In this document: positions 40,076 to 53,010 of the stretch, in pieces
Numbering within the stretch: the first letter of the stretch is position 1
Layout: every line of letters starts with the position of its first letter
NCBI GenBank assembly: GCA_027625915.1
Contig: JANTQA010000048.1
Coordinates: forward strand, 4,526,001 to 4,590,000
Direction of reading: 5' to 3'
Origin: Anaeramoeba flamelloides
Taxonomy: Eukaryota > Metamonada > Anaeramoebidae
Length of the DNA stretch: 64,000 bases
Translations under genes and position numbers: made by a program
The notes under the pieces: model-generated
Told to the model about the DNA's origin: nothing
Databases searched by the model: none
What the model saw: the letters and a program-made list of their open reading frames with translations, nothing else

Positions 40076-40831
40076 TTTCGGGTATCGACTAATATCTTCT
40101 TAAAAATTATCGGTTATGATATATAATCAGAAATTATCTTTTCAAAGATATTTTTTCTCCTTAGTTAATACAATTTAGCAATGATCATAAAAGTTACAGA
40201 TATGAAAGATACCAAATTTGTTTCACACAAAATGGGTTGAATTCTATTCCCCAAAATTGAAATTATTTGAATTTTGAAAATTTTCAAAAAAAAAAAAAAT
40301 TTATAATAAAATTCGAATTTTATAGTTAAACTGAGTATATTGGCACTAGTGTTCCTTAGAAGTTGCCCAACAAGTGTATTTTAGTGGTTAAAAAATTTTC
40401 TCGTATTTTCCAATACCGGCTATTTTTGGGAATATTTGAAATATTCACTTCAAAATTTTCCAACACAATTAGTGAGTTTACCTCAAAAATTGTTTTTAAT
40501 TTAGGTTTATCATTGGGTAATTAATTAAATGTTCTATTTGTACAAGAAATAAGAAAAAATCAAGGGTTTTTATTTTAAAAACTGATTTAATGTAATTATT
40601 CGGGATATTTTGAAAACACACAATCTCAAATATTTTTTCAGAGATCTTAAGTTATCTTCTTAATTTTACCAAGATTCAAACTATCATCACACTGTATTTA
40701 AAAAATACAACTTATTGTTTGTTCCTTAAAATGTAAAATATTTGTGCTTACTCGAGATGAATATAAATATTTTAGATCAAATTTATTTCATTTTTTCGTT
40801 TTTTTTCTAATTTTAATTTGTCATTTCCCAA

Positions 40832-43800
40832 ATGAGCAGTTATAATTATGTTTTTAAATATATAATAGTTGGTGCAATGGGTGTTGGTAAATCTTCTTTG
40901 TTAACTCGGTTTATTGAAGATAAATGTAATCAATTTATTTTTCTTTTTTTTTTATTCTTTTCGACTTTTGACACTTCTAAAATAAACCAAATTGATTTTT
41001 ATTAAAATTTAGTTTACCCTGAGATCAGCCACACCATAGGTGTTGAATTTGCAACAAAAATTATTGAAATTGTAAAAGAAAGAGTGTAATGTCTTTTTCC
41101 TTATTATTTTCCAAGGATTATATTGCTTAAAATTCTTCAACTAAAATAACAAACCAAAAAAAAATAAAAAAAAAAAACAGAAAGCTTCAGGTTTGGGACA
41201 CGGCTGGTAATTTTTTTTCTTCTATTTTTTTTTTTTTACACATTATCATTCTTCATTGTTCACATTTAGAATTTTTTTTTTTAGGTAATTCCAAAAACAA
41301 AATTTACTCTTCCTTCCTTTTATTGATCTTTAAACACAAAAAAAAACTCTCAAAATTCTAATCATAAAAAACAATAAATTTTTGATCTTTTTTAAATTCT
41401 ATAGGACAAGAAAGATTCAGAGCGGTAACACGTTCGTATTATCGAGGAACGTCAACAGTTTTTCTTGTTTATGATATCTCAAGGTATTTATTCTTTTTCA
41501 TTTTTATTTTCTTCTTTTTTTAGAGACAATCCACAATTTACAAGTACTTGCAGGAGCAACCCAAGATCTTAAATATTGCTGATTTGAATTAAAAGGGTGT
41601 GAAATGATAGTAAATTTTTGTTCAAGTGAGTGTGGGTATTAAAGCCACAATAATAAAGTCTCACTTGTTATTCCCTATTGTGATCCAAATACTTTGATCC
41701 AAATACTTTGATCAAAATGATTATTTTCAAATAAATAAAATTTAATTTTCATTAATTTTTGTTTACAGTATTTGTTTACAGTATACTTCATATAAAGTGA
41801 ACTCTTTCAAAAATGAAATTACTGTCGAGAGAAAAATGTTGGACAGAGAAAAATAGTTGGACAGCAATTTTAATTGGGAACATTACTGGAAATGATTTTT
41901 AATTTCTTTCGTTTGTGAAATAACTAAAGAAAAGAACAATAATCTACTTATTAGAATAATGATTGATGTAATTCTACTTTTTCAAAACCTTATCTCTTAT
42001 AATCTAAAGCAAGTTTAAAAATTATTATTTTCAGAATTAATAGTAAACTTTACTACAACTTGGATTTTTGTTAAAATAACATGATCTACTTTAGTTATCA
42101 ACCATTCAAATGAGTATTCTACACAAACCACAGATTAATGAACTTGTAACACATTTAAACCTGGATTTATATAAAAGTCACCTAGTTATCAATAGGATTT
42201 GATTTTCAATTTTACTAATGTTCCCAATTAAAAATGGTGTCCAGTCATTTTTCTGTGTCCAACATTTTTCTCTCAACAGTTAATGTATATCCTTAAATTT
42301 GTCTCAAATGCTAATAAGGAAGAAGCCAAATTAATTAGACAATTTAAGTTTTTAATAAGTTTTTGTTCGGTTTTTATGTTTTTTCTACTCGTTTGTATGA
42401 ATGCCAATCTCTGTTAGTTTTTCATTATTACTGTTATTTTGAATTAAATGGGGAAAAATTTTCACTTCTTCGATTTTTTTCGTTTTTTATTTTCTTCGAT
42501 TCTTTATTCAAAGTAATAAATTGTACTTTGGTTGAGCCCATTTTAATTTCCAAAAATCTGTTGAAGTATGTCATTCCAGACCCAATAGATGCATTTTGAA
42601 AAAAATTACTTTTCCTATAATAAACAATACAACCACTCACCACTCATATAAATATCTAATTAACATGTTGACACATCAAAACAATGATAAAAAGTTGAAA
42701 TAAAAAATGAACAAAGATTCTTTTTCAAGTTTCTTTTTTTCTAAACAAATTGGTCTTTCAGAAAATGAACATGAGAAAAACAGTGATTGTGAAAAATAAT
42801 ACTTATCACACACTTGATGAAATGTCTAGCCATAATTTCTTTTTAAATATTCTCGACAATAATAACACTGACTTCTTGGATTATTGTGGACTGAGAACTG
42901 TTTACTATTAACACAACTTCCTATTCACAGAACTTAAACCCTCCGCAGATTCAAACAAAAAAAACCAACACTCTCAATTGTTTTCTTACTCATCGATCCA
43001 TAAATTTTACATGTTTTATGCTTTAACGGCATAGTACAACGATCACCACTCCGAAGAAGAAAAATGTTTATATTTAAATAGATAAGGATTTTTTACCTTG
43101 GTCTGTCCTACCAACAAATCCAATATTTGCTGTATAATTAACAGCAATATTCTGACATTTGAATTTTAAAGGAGATAAAATTTCATCTCCTTCTCTTTTT
43201 TTCAATTCTTCGAAATTCCTTCCATTTCGAATTGTTAGTAAACTTGAAAATATAATAATACAAACAAATAACGAAAAGTCCATATGCAAAGAAAATTATG
43301 CAGTCATTTATATTTATGACTTGAAATTTGTTGGTTAAAAAAAGAAAAAAAACAGAAAAACAATCTGAAACTTTTTTCCCAATTAAAATTCAAATACTAC
43401 ACATGTTCAAAAATTATGAAATCTATTTTTTGACTTGTGTAGTAGTGTTTAATTTTGTTTTTTTTTAAGATTTTCCAATTATTTTTTATCTTTTCAGTTT
43501 GTTTTGTTTACCATGTTTTAATTTGTTTTTTGTGAGTGTTGTTTCTCATTTGTTTGGATCAGTGAAAAAGTTTAAAACGAAAAAAAATAATTTCATCGAA
43601 AATATTCATAAAATGAGATTTTACTGTTTTTTATACAGCCTTTTTACCACTTGAATTTTTGAATTTTAAATCGAAGAGTTGAATTTTCTACCATTACAAA
43701 CAAATTATTTGTCACGAAATTATTATTAAATACTTGTTTTTAATTGTTATAATTTTATTTTGCTTTTTTTACTAAGATTTCAAGGTTATGTGTGGAATTT

Positions 43801-46800
43801 TTTCAAAATAAATACCTAAATATTTAATTATTTTGATAAATATTTTGAAATTTCTGAAGATCAATTAAATGAAAATATTAATTTTAATATATAGTAATTA
43901 TTAATACAATTTGGATTAAAATCGAAGAAAGATAAAACATTCCTTTTTATTATTAAAGTTAAATCATCTGCAAACACTTAACAATGATTTGTTAATGTTA
44001 TTATTTTTAATAAAAGGAACTGTTGAAATTAGAGAAAATATTATAGGCAATGAGAGATCCCCTTGAAATATATAAAGTCTTTCTCTTTTATAATCTTGTA
44101 ATAGAAAATTTCTTGATAAATTTTGCTTAAAAAAATTTTTTTGATTGTTTCTAATTATTTTAAAATGAATTGGATCAAATTATTTAGCTGTATCAATCAT
44201 TATAATATAAATTTTATTAGTTTTATTTTCATTCTTTGATTTTTTTCTATTATTTTTTATTTATAAAGTTTAATACTGAGTCATTAGTATCGTTTTTTTT
44301 TTTTCGAAAATCAAAAATGAAATTTATAAAAAAAAGTCTCAGCATTGTTCAATTAGTTGGTATAACATTTTAACAAAGAATCTTAGTAAAATTTGATTAA
44401 TTGGAATTATTCGAGAGTTCAATTCGATTCCTTTGTATCCTTTTTTATGAATAAATAAAAATGATCTTTTTTTAATATCAGAAATAATTTTATTAGAAAA
44501 AAGTTTTCAATAAATGCTTGAAAATAAGTATATTCAAGGTATAAGCCAAATTTCGAAATTAGGGGAAAACTTTTTTATTATTATTTTTTTCTTTTTTCAT
44601 TTTTCTTTTCAAAAAATACAATGATTACACTACATTTTTATTATTAATCTATATTGAACATTTTCTCTAAAAAATGTAGTAAAATACATTATAATTCAAT
44701 TAAAAACACAATTAAACTAATTTTTTTCTGATGAAAAATCTGCCCCCATTTTTGAAATTAAGCTTATATAGACTTTTAAAAACTTTTTTCTCTTACTTTT
44801 TTAAAATGAGTTTACTTGATCATTATATAATAATATAAAATTCTAAAAAACTTTCTTTTAAAAAACCATTATTCAATTTTTTTAAAAAAAAAACTTACAA
44901 ACAAAAAATCATATTATTTTAATTATTGAGCAAAATCACTTTTCTTATTAATTTATTTAAAAAGCAAAATTTAAAATATCAAGTAATTTTTTCTTTCGAA
45001 CAATTATTAATTTAAAAGTTTATTTTTCAATTTTTTTTCCTTAGTTCGCAACAATTATACCAGTCATTGTTATTATAGCAAGAAAGAAGGAAAACAAAAA
45101 TTCAAACTTTGATATTTTGCAAATGATTTAACTTTTCACGATGGGAATCGTAAAAAAATTTTTGAGAGCATATTCTTATTTTTTAAAATAAGAATCATTT
45201 CATCTAAGTTGGTGTAAAAATAACCCAATATCTAGAGAAAGGGTTATTAAAAAATAAAATATGTCAATTTATTTTGCATTTTTTATTTAATTTTAAAGAG
45301 GAAATTTGAAATTATATTTTATTTTTTTTTTCTCAAAATTTAATAAATAAGTTAGAGTATATCAAATATTCTTGAAAATACACGAATTTTTTTAAAAGAT
45401 TAAAAAAACTTTTTAAAAAACTTCTAAACAGACTCGTTGGTTCAAAGACTTAGTTTAATGATAAAATTGAAATTTTGTTGTAGAACATTTTTTTTTAGAC
45501 AAAGCATAAAATCGTAAATTTTTAGGAATAGTATTCAGCTGATTTAATTTGTATAGAATTAGTACCTTAGAATTTCTGGTTCATTGCTAGATGATATTAA
45601 AAAAATCAGAAAAAATGTAATTATTTCATACCCTTTCTAAATGTGTAACTTTACTGAAGTTTTGAGAAGACATTTTATATCATCTCAAAGAAATTTCAAA
45701 CATACTATAGTAATACCCAATCTTATGAGTACATTTAATACCCTGCCATAGCCCAAGTCGCATCAAATCAAACCTTATTTAACCTTTGATTACCTAAAGG
45801 ATATTAGTTTAATTCAACATAACCCACCCTACCAAATTCAAAAATGTTTTATCTTTATTAAGCATAACCTAGGATATTTGTGTAATCTTCCTAACAAATT
45901 TGTGTTTATCCGAAGATACTCGAAATACGCAAAAAAATCATCAGTGAACCTAAAGAAGAAAATTAAAAAAAAAAAAAAATTTTAACAAAGATCAAAATTG
46001 TTATTTTACCTTTAAAATTTATCTATGAATACTCTGTCTTATTAAAAGTTCTTTAAAAGGTGCTTTGAATCTTTTAAAAAAATTTTAGAGTATTTACAAT
46101 TTTTGGGTATTTTCAAAAATATTTCAAACGTCCAATATATTAGTTCCAATACATAATTTAAAATCAAAAAAAAAAAAAAATCTGATAGTTATCAATAGTT
46201 GATTCGTCATAAAAACTCTATAAAAAAATAATTTAGATTAGAAAATTTTGTTTTTTTTTTTATAAATTAGACATTTAAAATTTAAAATTTAAAATTTAAT
46301 ACTCCTATAACCTACAATATAACAAAATCCCAATTTTTTTTTTCTTCAAAGATTCATTTTTAAACTTTTTAAATTCTTTGTATTCAATAAGTGAAATATA
46401 AAAATATGAACCTAAAGGTTTAATTTTAAATTTAATTTTTTTCAGTTAATTTTTTTTTCTCAAAGTTCCAATATTTTTATAGATACGCTTATATCTTACC
46501 TTCTGAATCTACCCTAAAAAAATTTGCATTTAATTTTCTTTTTGAATAATAAGCAAGTATTTTTCGGTTCAAAATGTATTTTATCAAGTATGAAAAAATG
46601 ATATTTTAGCTCTATTAAAACCCTTACTTGAAAAATAATTTATATTCAAATCACAGAAACTTAAAATCATCAAATTTACGATCATTTCAAAGTTTATCAT
46701 TTTCTGTGAGCCTTGTGTCATCAATTTTAAATTGGTAAAACACTAAAATAATTGAATTAACTTATTAGAAAATAAAAATCAAAAATTTCTTAAAATTTGA

Positions 46801-49800
46801 GATTTTAGTTTCTGTGATTTCTGTGACTTGCTTTTTCATTAAGAAATGAAAATATTCTGAATTCTTTTTAACTTTTAGAATGAAAATCTTCAAAATATCT
46901 TGTGTTTTATTTTGTTTTAAAGTTTCGTTTATCAAGGTAAGCTAACTTGATTTAAGAATTACAACAAATTTTTGAATAACAGGAGGTAATTTTGTTGAAT
47001 CACCTCTCCTCAATAATAACATAAAAAATAAAAAAAAAAATTTTGTTTAAAAAAATTACAATGCTTTTAAACTTGTGAACTTCTCAAAACGTTTAACCAA
47101 CGTTTTGTGTATATCTTAATGCATGTTCAAAAAACAAGGAAATTGTATTAGAATTTTTATTCACTTTTTTCCAGTGAAAAGTCATCAAAATCCTTTCATA
47201 AATTAACCAAAACCCAGAATACTAAATTTGAAAAAGAAGAGTCAGATAATTTGAGAAGAGATCAAAAAAAGGTATTAGATATTTCACATGAAACATTTTA
47301 TGTGCCAAGGTATGAAAACTGCTACTTTGAATTTCTAATCTTTTTTTCACTGAATCCTTTTTGATATACAGCAATTTCAAACCTGGTGCGCACGATTTAA
47401 CTTAATATAAAATTTCAATTTTCATTCAACTTTCATTGAACTTCAAGATCTGTTAAAACTAAATCAAGGTTTTAACACCAAAACTCAAGAATGCCTGAAT
47501 TACAAGCTTCGTAAACAACTTTTCACTTTTTCTTTTAAACTTTTTTCAAATTATTTTAAAAAAATTTCATTTTGTAAGGGATCTTGGATATTAAAGACAA
47601 TACCAGAAGATTTGAGTCCAAAATAACAATCGTCCTTTTCAATTTAAAGGAGTTTAAAGAAAGTTTAATGAAAATTGAAATTTTAAGTTAAGTTAAATTG
47701 TGCGCACCAGGTTTGAAATTGCTGTATTAATATGATATCTTGTGTTTTATAGTGTAACTCCAAATATAAACTCTTTTTCAAATAAACGAGCATATAAAAT
47801 TTCAAGAATTATTCAGAATTGAATCAAATTAATTGTAGTATCATTCTAAAATATAAGAAATTCTTTAAAATATAAAAAAATACTCAAATGAATATTTAAA
47901 ACTCAATAAAACAAAACAATAAAAATTCAAATTCAATATTTTAAAAATTGATGTGCCCATTTATTTAAAATGAGAAATCTCGTTTTATAAATTGTATTGA
48001 AAAAAAATTATAAAATCAATAAAAACCGTTGAACAAGGTAAATTGGAAAAAAAATGTTTACAACATTTTATTGATAACTCTTTAAACGTCATACTTTTGT
48101 TCTTTAAAGCTTCATATTCAATATAAACTCGCAATTCAACTGTGTATTTTGTTGGAATTGTTTTTTTCTTTCTTTTCTTTATTATTTGTTTCATGTATCA
48201 ATTCAAGAATGGTCTTTTTTAATTCCTAAATCTAGCTCATTCGAAATCAAACTTAAACTGTTTCCAGTTTTAGACTGGCAGATTATTTTCAAATATGCTC
48301 CTTCTTAACTTGTTTTTTTCGTTTTCCAACTGTTCAATATCCATAAATAAAAAAAATAAAAAAAATGAAAAAATGAATAATTAAAATGAAAATCACCAAT
48401 AAGTAATTATCTTATTAACAATCAAATTCAATATTTTTGATGATTTTAGAGGTGTGCCATTTTGTTTGAAAAGGGGTTTAGAATCTATTGAAAGAAATTT
48501 GTTCATGAGATTCAATTTAAACTTTACTATTGAAATAACACTTTCTAAAATGTTTAAAAGATTTTAAATTGGTTAACAGTAAAATTAAGTATACTCATGT
48601 ATATTTGCCTTGCGATTATTTTTTGAATTCTTATTGGTTACACTGGAATTTTTTCATATCATATCAATACCTAGATCAACGAAAATATTTAATTTTCAAA
48701 ATTTGTACAAAAAAATTACATTTTTTTTTTTAAAAGTGTAAATCTTTTTTTTCATTAATATTTACTATAATTTTAATTTAACAAATTAATATTTTTTGTT
48801 GTCTCATTTGAATTGATTGTTAATGTTTTTAACCCTTTTTTTTTTATTGTTGAAATGATTTAAAATTAATATAAATTCATTACTGAATTTCTTTTTTAAT
48901 TAGAATTAAAAAAAGTGAAGTATATTAAAATAAAAAGAGAAGTGTAATTTTTTTGGATATTTTATATTCAAATTAAAGTTTTTATTTTTCGATTTTCCAT
49001 TTTTTTTTTTCACATTGAAAGAATTGGGTTGTTTTTTTTTTTAAAAATTATTTAATACTTTTTTATTCAAATATTCTTAATTTTCAATAACTTCGTTGAA
49101 CAATCATTCTTGATCTTAAAAACGAAATCTGAGAATAAATTTCTTGATCAACTAAAAAATCTAAATTTTTTGTAATTTTAATAATCAAAATGATAATGAT
49201 AATGACAAAACAAAAAATAAATAAAAGAATAAAAATATGAAAAAACAAAATATTAATTCTCAAAGATATTTTTTTTCTCACATATCTTTAAATTATTGTT
49301 GAAATACGATGACATTTGATTTGTGGATTATTTTAAGTTGAATTATTTTAAGGTGTAAAATCTCAATTTTAATAAAAGCTGGTATAAAAGATACTTGTTT
49401 GTTAAAAATGTTTAACAAACAAGGAAAAAATAATCAAATATGCAAACTTAAACAAGTTTTGTTCTATATCCTTTATACTATAATTCTTTTATTTATTTTA
49501 ATAATTTTTGTATTGAAAAGGCGTTCATCATTCAATCAATTGGAAACCTGGCTTAATGATGCAAAAAATTATACAGATCCAAATGTGGTAAAATTTTTAA
49601 TTGGTAATAAAATTGATATTAATGAGCGACAGGTCTCTTACGAAGAAGGACAGGATTTCGCTAAAGAAAACAATTTACAGTTTATTGAAACAAGCGCAAA
49701 ATCTGGAGAGAATGTTGAAGATGCATTTATCCGATCAGCAAATCTAGTATATAAATTAGTTAAAGAGGGGAAATTAACAAAAAATGTTGTCGTCAACCCA

Positions 49801-49881
49801 AAGAAAATATCCAAAAAAAATATGGAATCAAATGAAAAATATCGTTCCATGGAACAAGAATCAAAATCTGGGTGTTGTTAG
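40832..49881 (+). CDS. RAB14: Rab14 small GTPase, five exons
   Basis: Predicted join(40832..40925,41013..41085,41181..41206,41405..41483,49521..49881), 210 residues (human Rab14 is 215). All junctions are GT-AG and phases agree. It starts [20 protein letters not shown] (Rab14 starts with YNYSYIFKYIIIGDMGVGK), then [59 protein letters not shown], the guanine-binding GNKIDI and ETSAKSG. The end SGCC is a double-cysteine prenylation signal. Rab14 acts between endosomes and Golgi and in phagosome maturation. Phosphate loop, switch II and NKxD residues are intact, so it should be a working GTPase. The oddity is intron 4, 8037 bp against 87, 95 and 198 bp for the others; the sequence match across it is that of one Rab14 split at a normal place. 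Confidence 0.9.
41524..41592 (+). pseudogene. Possible relic of the original Rab14 exon 5 start
   Basis: Directly after a 40-base intron-like stretch ending TTTTTTTAG, one frame reads [12 protein letters not shown] and on to a stop at 41590. This resembles the Rab14 segment that should follow VYDIS (RRSTYNHLSSWL in human, [12 protein letters not shown] in the real exon here). The frame is one base out of phase with exon 4, so it cannot be used as is. The resemblance is short and could be chance. Confidence 0.25.
41822..42279. mobile_element. MITE related to family B, with a TTA duplication
   Basis: Ends CTGTCGAGAGAAAAATGTTG and CAACATTTTTCTCTCAACAG are near-perfect inverted repeats, flanked on both sides by TTA. 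Subterminal ATTTTAATTGGGAACATTA pairs with TAATGTTCCCAATTAAAAAT. The interior (TTAGAATAATGATTGATG, TTATCAATAGGATTTGATT) matches family B copies, but the outer termini differ, so it is a distinct subfamily. It lies in Rab14 intron 4. Confidence 0.8.
43097..43283 (-). CDS. Possible first exon of an unrecognised secreted or anchored protein
   Basis: From the ATG at 43281-43283 the minus strand reads [20 protein letters not shown], a signal-peptide-like start, then a charged stretch and [29 protein letters not shown] at 43097 could be a donor; without splicing the frame stops at 43074. No second exon or family is recognised. It lies antisense inside the Rab14 intron. Composition is slightly better than background. 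Confidence 0.25.
45720..45860 (-). other. G-rich island of unknown nature, copy 2 (minus strand)
   Basis: Read on the minus strand, GGTAGGGTGGGTTATGTTGA, AATTAAACTAAT, AAGGTTAAATAAGGTTTG and GGCAGGGTATTAAATGTAC occur in the same order as GGTGGGAGTTGAG, AATTAAACCAAT, AAGTTAAATACGGTTTGG and GTAGGGTATGTGTCTAC at 39948-40050. No open frame is convincing. The homology is by eye and moderate. Confidence 0.4.
46879..47320 (+). other. Exon-like pieces inside Rab14 intron 4
   Basis: ATG at about 46880 opens [19 protein letters not shown], a signal-peptide-like start ending at a strong donor (AAG/GTAAGC). Another open block after TTTTTTCCAG at about 47172 reads [18 protein letters not shown] and on to FYVPR before AAG/GTATGA. 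The two do not join in phase, and no family is recognised. They may be remnants or a misread small gene. Confidence 0.2.
47367..47726. mobile_element. MITE family C
   Basis: 360 bp, starting TACAGCAATTTCAAACCTGG and ending CCAGGTTTGAAATTGCTGTA, an almost perfect inverted repeat continuing through GTGCGCAC and then AAAATTTCAATTTTCATT. TA at both ends suggests a Tc1/mariner-type target. The very similar arms suggest a fairly recent insertion. The interior is non-coding, and it is the only copy seen. Confidence 0.85.
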
Positions 49882-51619
49882 TTAGTTATTAGACTCCGAT
49901 ATTTGAATTTTTATGGAAACTTGGTTATATTTAACTGCTTTTTGAAATAAAATTTTTTAATCATTAAATCTCTTATCAAATATTGGTAACCTGATTTTAA
50001 AAAGGTGTGATCAAATAAGATTTTAATTATATTTGTAAAGATGAGTCGATTAATAGTTTGATTTGCTGTTTTAATAGATATCTTTGAAAACTTTTTTTTA
50101 ACACTTATTAAAATGACTATATCTTTATTTTAAACAATTTTGCTTTTCAATTCCTTCTTTTTTTTTTTTTTTTATTTTTTTTTGTGATTTTTGGGATTAG
50201 GGTCTACCACAAAGTAAGTTAAAATTGAAGTGTGGTACTATTAAAGGTTAATTATAAACTACTTTCGAAAAATAAGGGCCCAGTTTTTCAAATTATACTC
50301 ACTAAACTAATTATATGAGGAACCCTGTAAATAATCATCAATAAACTAGAAGTTGATGGATAATCATCAGAAGATTAAATATTAACAAGGTGTCTTCTTT
50401 AAAAATTTTTATACGTTGAAAAAAATCTATTTCATTTTTTGTACAAAAATTTGGCTAAAAAAATCATCCAAAATTTTACAACATCTGGATATTATCGAAT
50501 TTTTTTTTGGTTGTAAGAGTAATTTGATTGAGAATTAAATTGAAATTTTTCATCATGTAAAAATATTAAATGTAAATCAGTGAAGAAAAATTAACATCTG
50601 AAACTATTTGATTGAAGAAACTAACAAACAAAAAAAAATCAAATTGTCATCTGATTGTTTGAAAATTTTTTTTATTTTCTTCCAATTTTTCAGTCAAAAG
50701 TTTGGTTAGTAAATTATGAAGTAGAAAATTTTATTTAAATTACATCATTAATCAACTGCCCAACATCATATTGAAATCCAATGATTCTAGAACGAGATCT
50801 CGAAATTTGGGCCCCTATTTTTTGAATTTAGTTTATTAGTGTACCATGTTTCAAGTGTATGAGAAATTTTGATTTGTAAAATAAATTCCATTTCTTAAAT
50901 TATGACTCGCTTGAAATAAAGAATTGAAATAAAAATTTATTCTTTAGTTTTGAATAACAACTAATTATCAAATCCGATTTTTTAATTCACTTTTATTTCA
51001 CCAAAATATATAAAAACCTGATATTTTAAAAATTTAAAAAAAAATAAAAACAAAAACCAAAAAAAAATTAACCCCAATTTTTGAAATGAAGCATTACAGT
51101 TTTTTATTATTATAAAAACTTCACTGAAAAAAGTTAAATAGAATATTTTTTGCTAATAATTGTCTGAATTTTAAAAGATGTTACAAAGTCTCAAATTTCT
51201 TAATGTTTTTTGGTATTATCGAAGATATTTTTGTTTTTTGAACTGCCCTTCTTTAAAAAATTAATGGTCAAAAAAGAAAAAAAATAAAAAATTTGCAAAT
51301 TAGAAAAAATGAAAAACAAATGAATAGAAAAAAAAAAACAAAAGAAAAATTTACCAAATTAGAAAAAATCATTCTGATCTAAAAATTGAAAATATTTTTT
51401 TGAGAAAAATATGGAGTAAAATCCAACAAAATGACTTCCATAAACATTTTAATGTGGGTCAAAATTTGTGAAAAATAACAAATTACTTTAAAATTTGATT
51501 GTTCAATTAAAATTTTTCTTGTATTAGTAAAAAATTCAAGAATTTTGAAAAACAATATTCATTTTGAGAGAATTATAAAGGTTACGTAATCAATCTAGAG
51601 AATTCCTACTAAAAAAGAT

Positions 51620-53010
51620 TTATTGTTATTTGAATGAATTTGAGAAAATTGGTAACATATTTTTCTTGATGGGCTGATGTTTCTAGTACCCAGAAAGAGA
51701 AATATATTCATTGTTTTAGAAACAATAAGTGAATTTTATAAAGTTGTTTTGGTTGAAGTGCTGAGGATCTTTCTTGAAAAAAAAAATAATTCAATGAAAA
51801 AAAAAAAAGATTTATATTTTTTTTTATTTCTTTTTGAAGGATTAAAACTAAAGTAATTTCAGAATAATTAATTATTGTTGTATAAATAAATACGTCTACT
51901 ATAAAAAAAACATTTTTAGATTGAATATAGCAATTTTTGAAAAGTTATATCCTCATCCCGTGTAAATTCTCAAAATAAATGTTAAACAATAAACGCCTAA
52001 GATTTAAATTATTTTTTTAAAAAAATAATTAATAACTGGATAAATTAGATCTAGAGAAAATTCACAATTCTTCATTTTATTTGTCTCTGCCTTTTTTACT
52101 ATTTAGAGATCTTTTTAATCTTCCAAACAGGATAAATAAAAAAAATATAAAAAAAAAAAAAAAATGAAAACTTAATAATACTTTAAATCTTGTGAGTATT
52201 ATCTAACAAAGATCTTCTTTCAAAAAAAATAGCCAATATAAATATTCTTTGAAAATAGTTTTTTTATCATTTTTTTTTTTTTTAAAAGTATTCAAAATAA
52301 AATAATAACTGTAATTATTTGTGAAAAGTTGTGGGGAAAAGTGTCATATTTTTCTTGAGAGGGTGGTATTTATCGTACCCAGAAAGAAGAAAAAATATTA
52401 TGTCGGTTGTCGAAAATTTGAGTCAAATTGTATGAGTTATTATTTGTTGAAATGTGAAGTGCTTTGATAAAAAAAAATAAAAGAAAAAATATAAAAAATT
52501 CTTTTTTTATTCATTTTTTTAGATCATTATCTCTAGACAAATTTTTAATTTCTAATAAAAGTTTTGAAAGTAAATAATTCCGGTTTAAAAATTAACTTTT
52601 ATCTCAATTATATCATATTTAAAAAAAATATTTTATTCATTGTATTTGAACTCTCAAAATAACTGACACCTGCCAATAATAATACCTTTAGAATTCTATT
52701 TTTTTTTTTTTTTTCAATGAAAATATAACTGGTAAAAAAAAATCTCAAGAAAATACACCTTTTAATTTATCCATCATCTCTTCTATTTTTTTATATTTTT
52801 AGACTTTAACAATAAAGTCAACTATTTATTACTCTTAAAAAAACAGAAAAAAAAAGGCCAAAAAAAACAATAATAATTATAATCAGTAGAATATTATCTA
52901 ACAAAGATCTATTTTTTAGAAATAATCAATATAAATATCCCAAGAAACAAAGGTTATTTTCTATCATTTTTTTTCTCTTCTGTTTCAAAAAAAAAAAAAA
53001 AATAACTTGT
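51620..53010. repeat. Tandem duplication S5, two units of about 0.7 kb
   Basis: Unit 1 (about 51620-52300) and unit 2 (about 52310-53010) share, in order, CATATTTTTCTTGA, GTACCCAGAAAGA, GAAGTGCT, ATCTCTTCT-like pyrimidine stretches, ATTATCTAACAAAGATCT (52197 and 52897) and CAATATAAATAT. The offset is about 700 bp. Non-coding and considerably diverged, hence old. Confidence 0.65.

Larger units (their letters stand above)
37393..40831. other. Spacer between eL21 (-) and Rab14 (+)
   Basis: A divergent promoter region of about 3.4 kb. It holds a partial MITE B (37650-37735), a worn half of MITE A (37997-38082), segmental duplication S1 copy 1 (39335-39790) and a G-rich island (39845-40075). The stretches 38100-39330 and 40080-40800 show nothing recognisable. 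Confidence 0.5.
41484..49520 (+). other. Giant fourth intron of Rab14
   Basis: 8037 bp, GTATTT..AAAAG. Inside are a possible exon relic (41524-41592), MITE B-related element (41822-42279), a minus-strand ORF (43097-43283), a G-rich island copy on the minus strand (45720-45860), exon-like stretches (46879-47320) and MITE C (47367-47726). 43300-45700 and 47730-49400 show nothing recognisable. An alternative is that an assembly join or insertion separated two once-adjacent exons. Confidence 0.7.

Noticed and set aside
42363-42643. Frames on both strands in Rab14 intron 4
   Set aside because: Composition matches non-coding surroundings; no motif, and the two overlap each other.
44340-44445. tRNA-like sequence (TTCAATTAGTTGGTATAAC followed by GAGTTCAATTCGATTCC)
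   Set aside because: A-box and T-loop resemblances are present, but no acceptor, anticodon or T stem of normal length can be paired.
50270-50830. Possible inverted-repeat element around two GGGCCC sites
   Set aside because: GGGCCC is itself palindromic and the flanks match poorly in either orientation.
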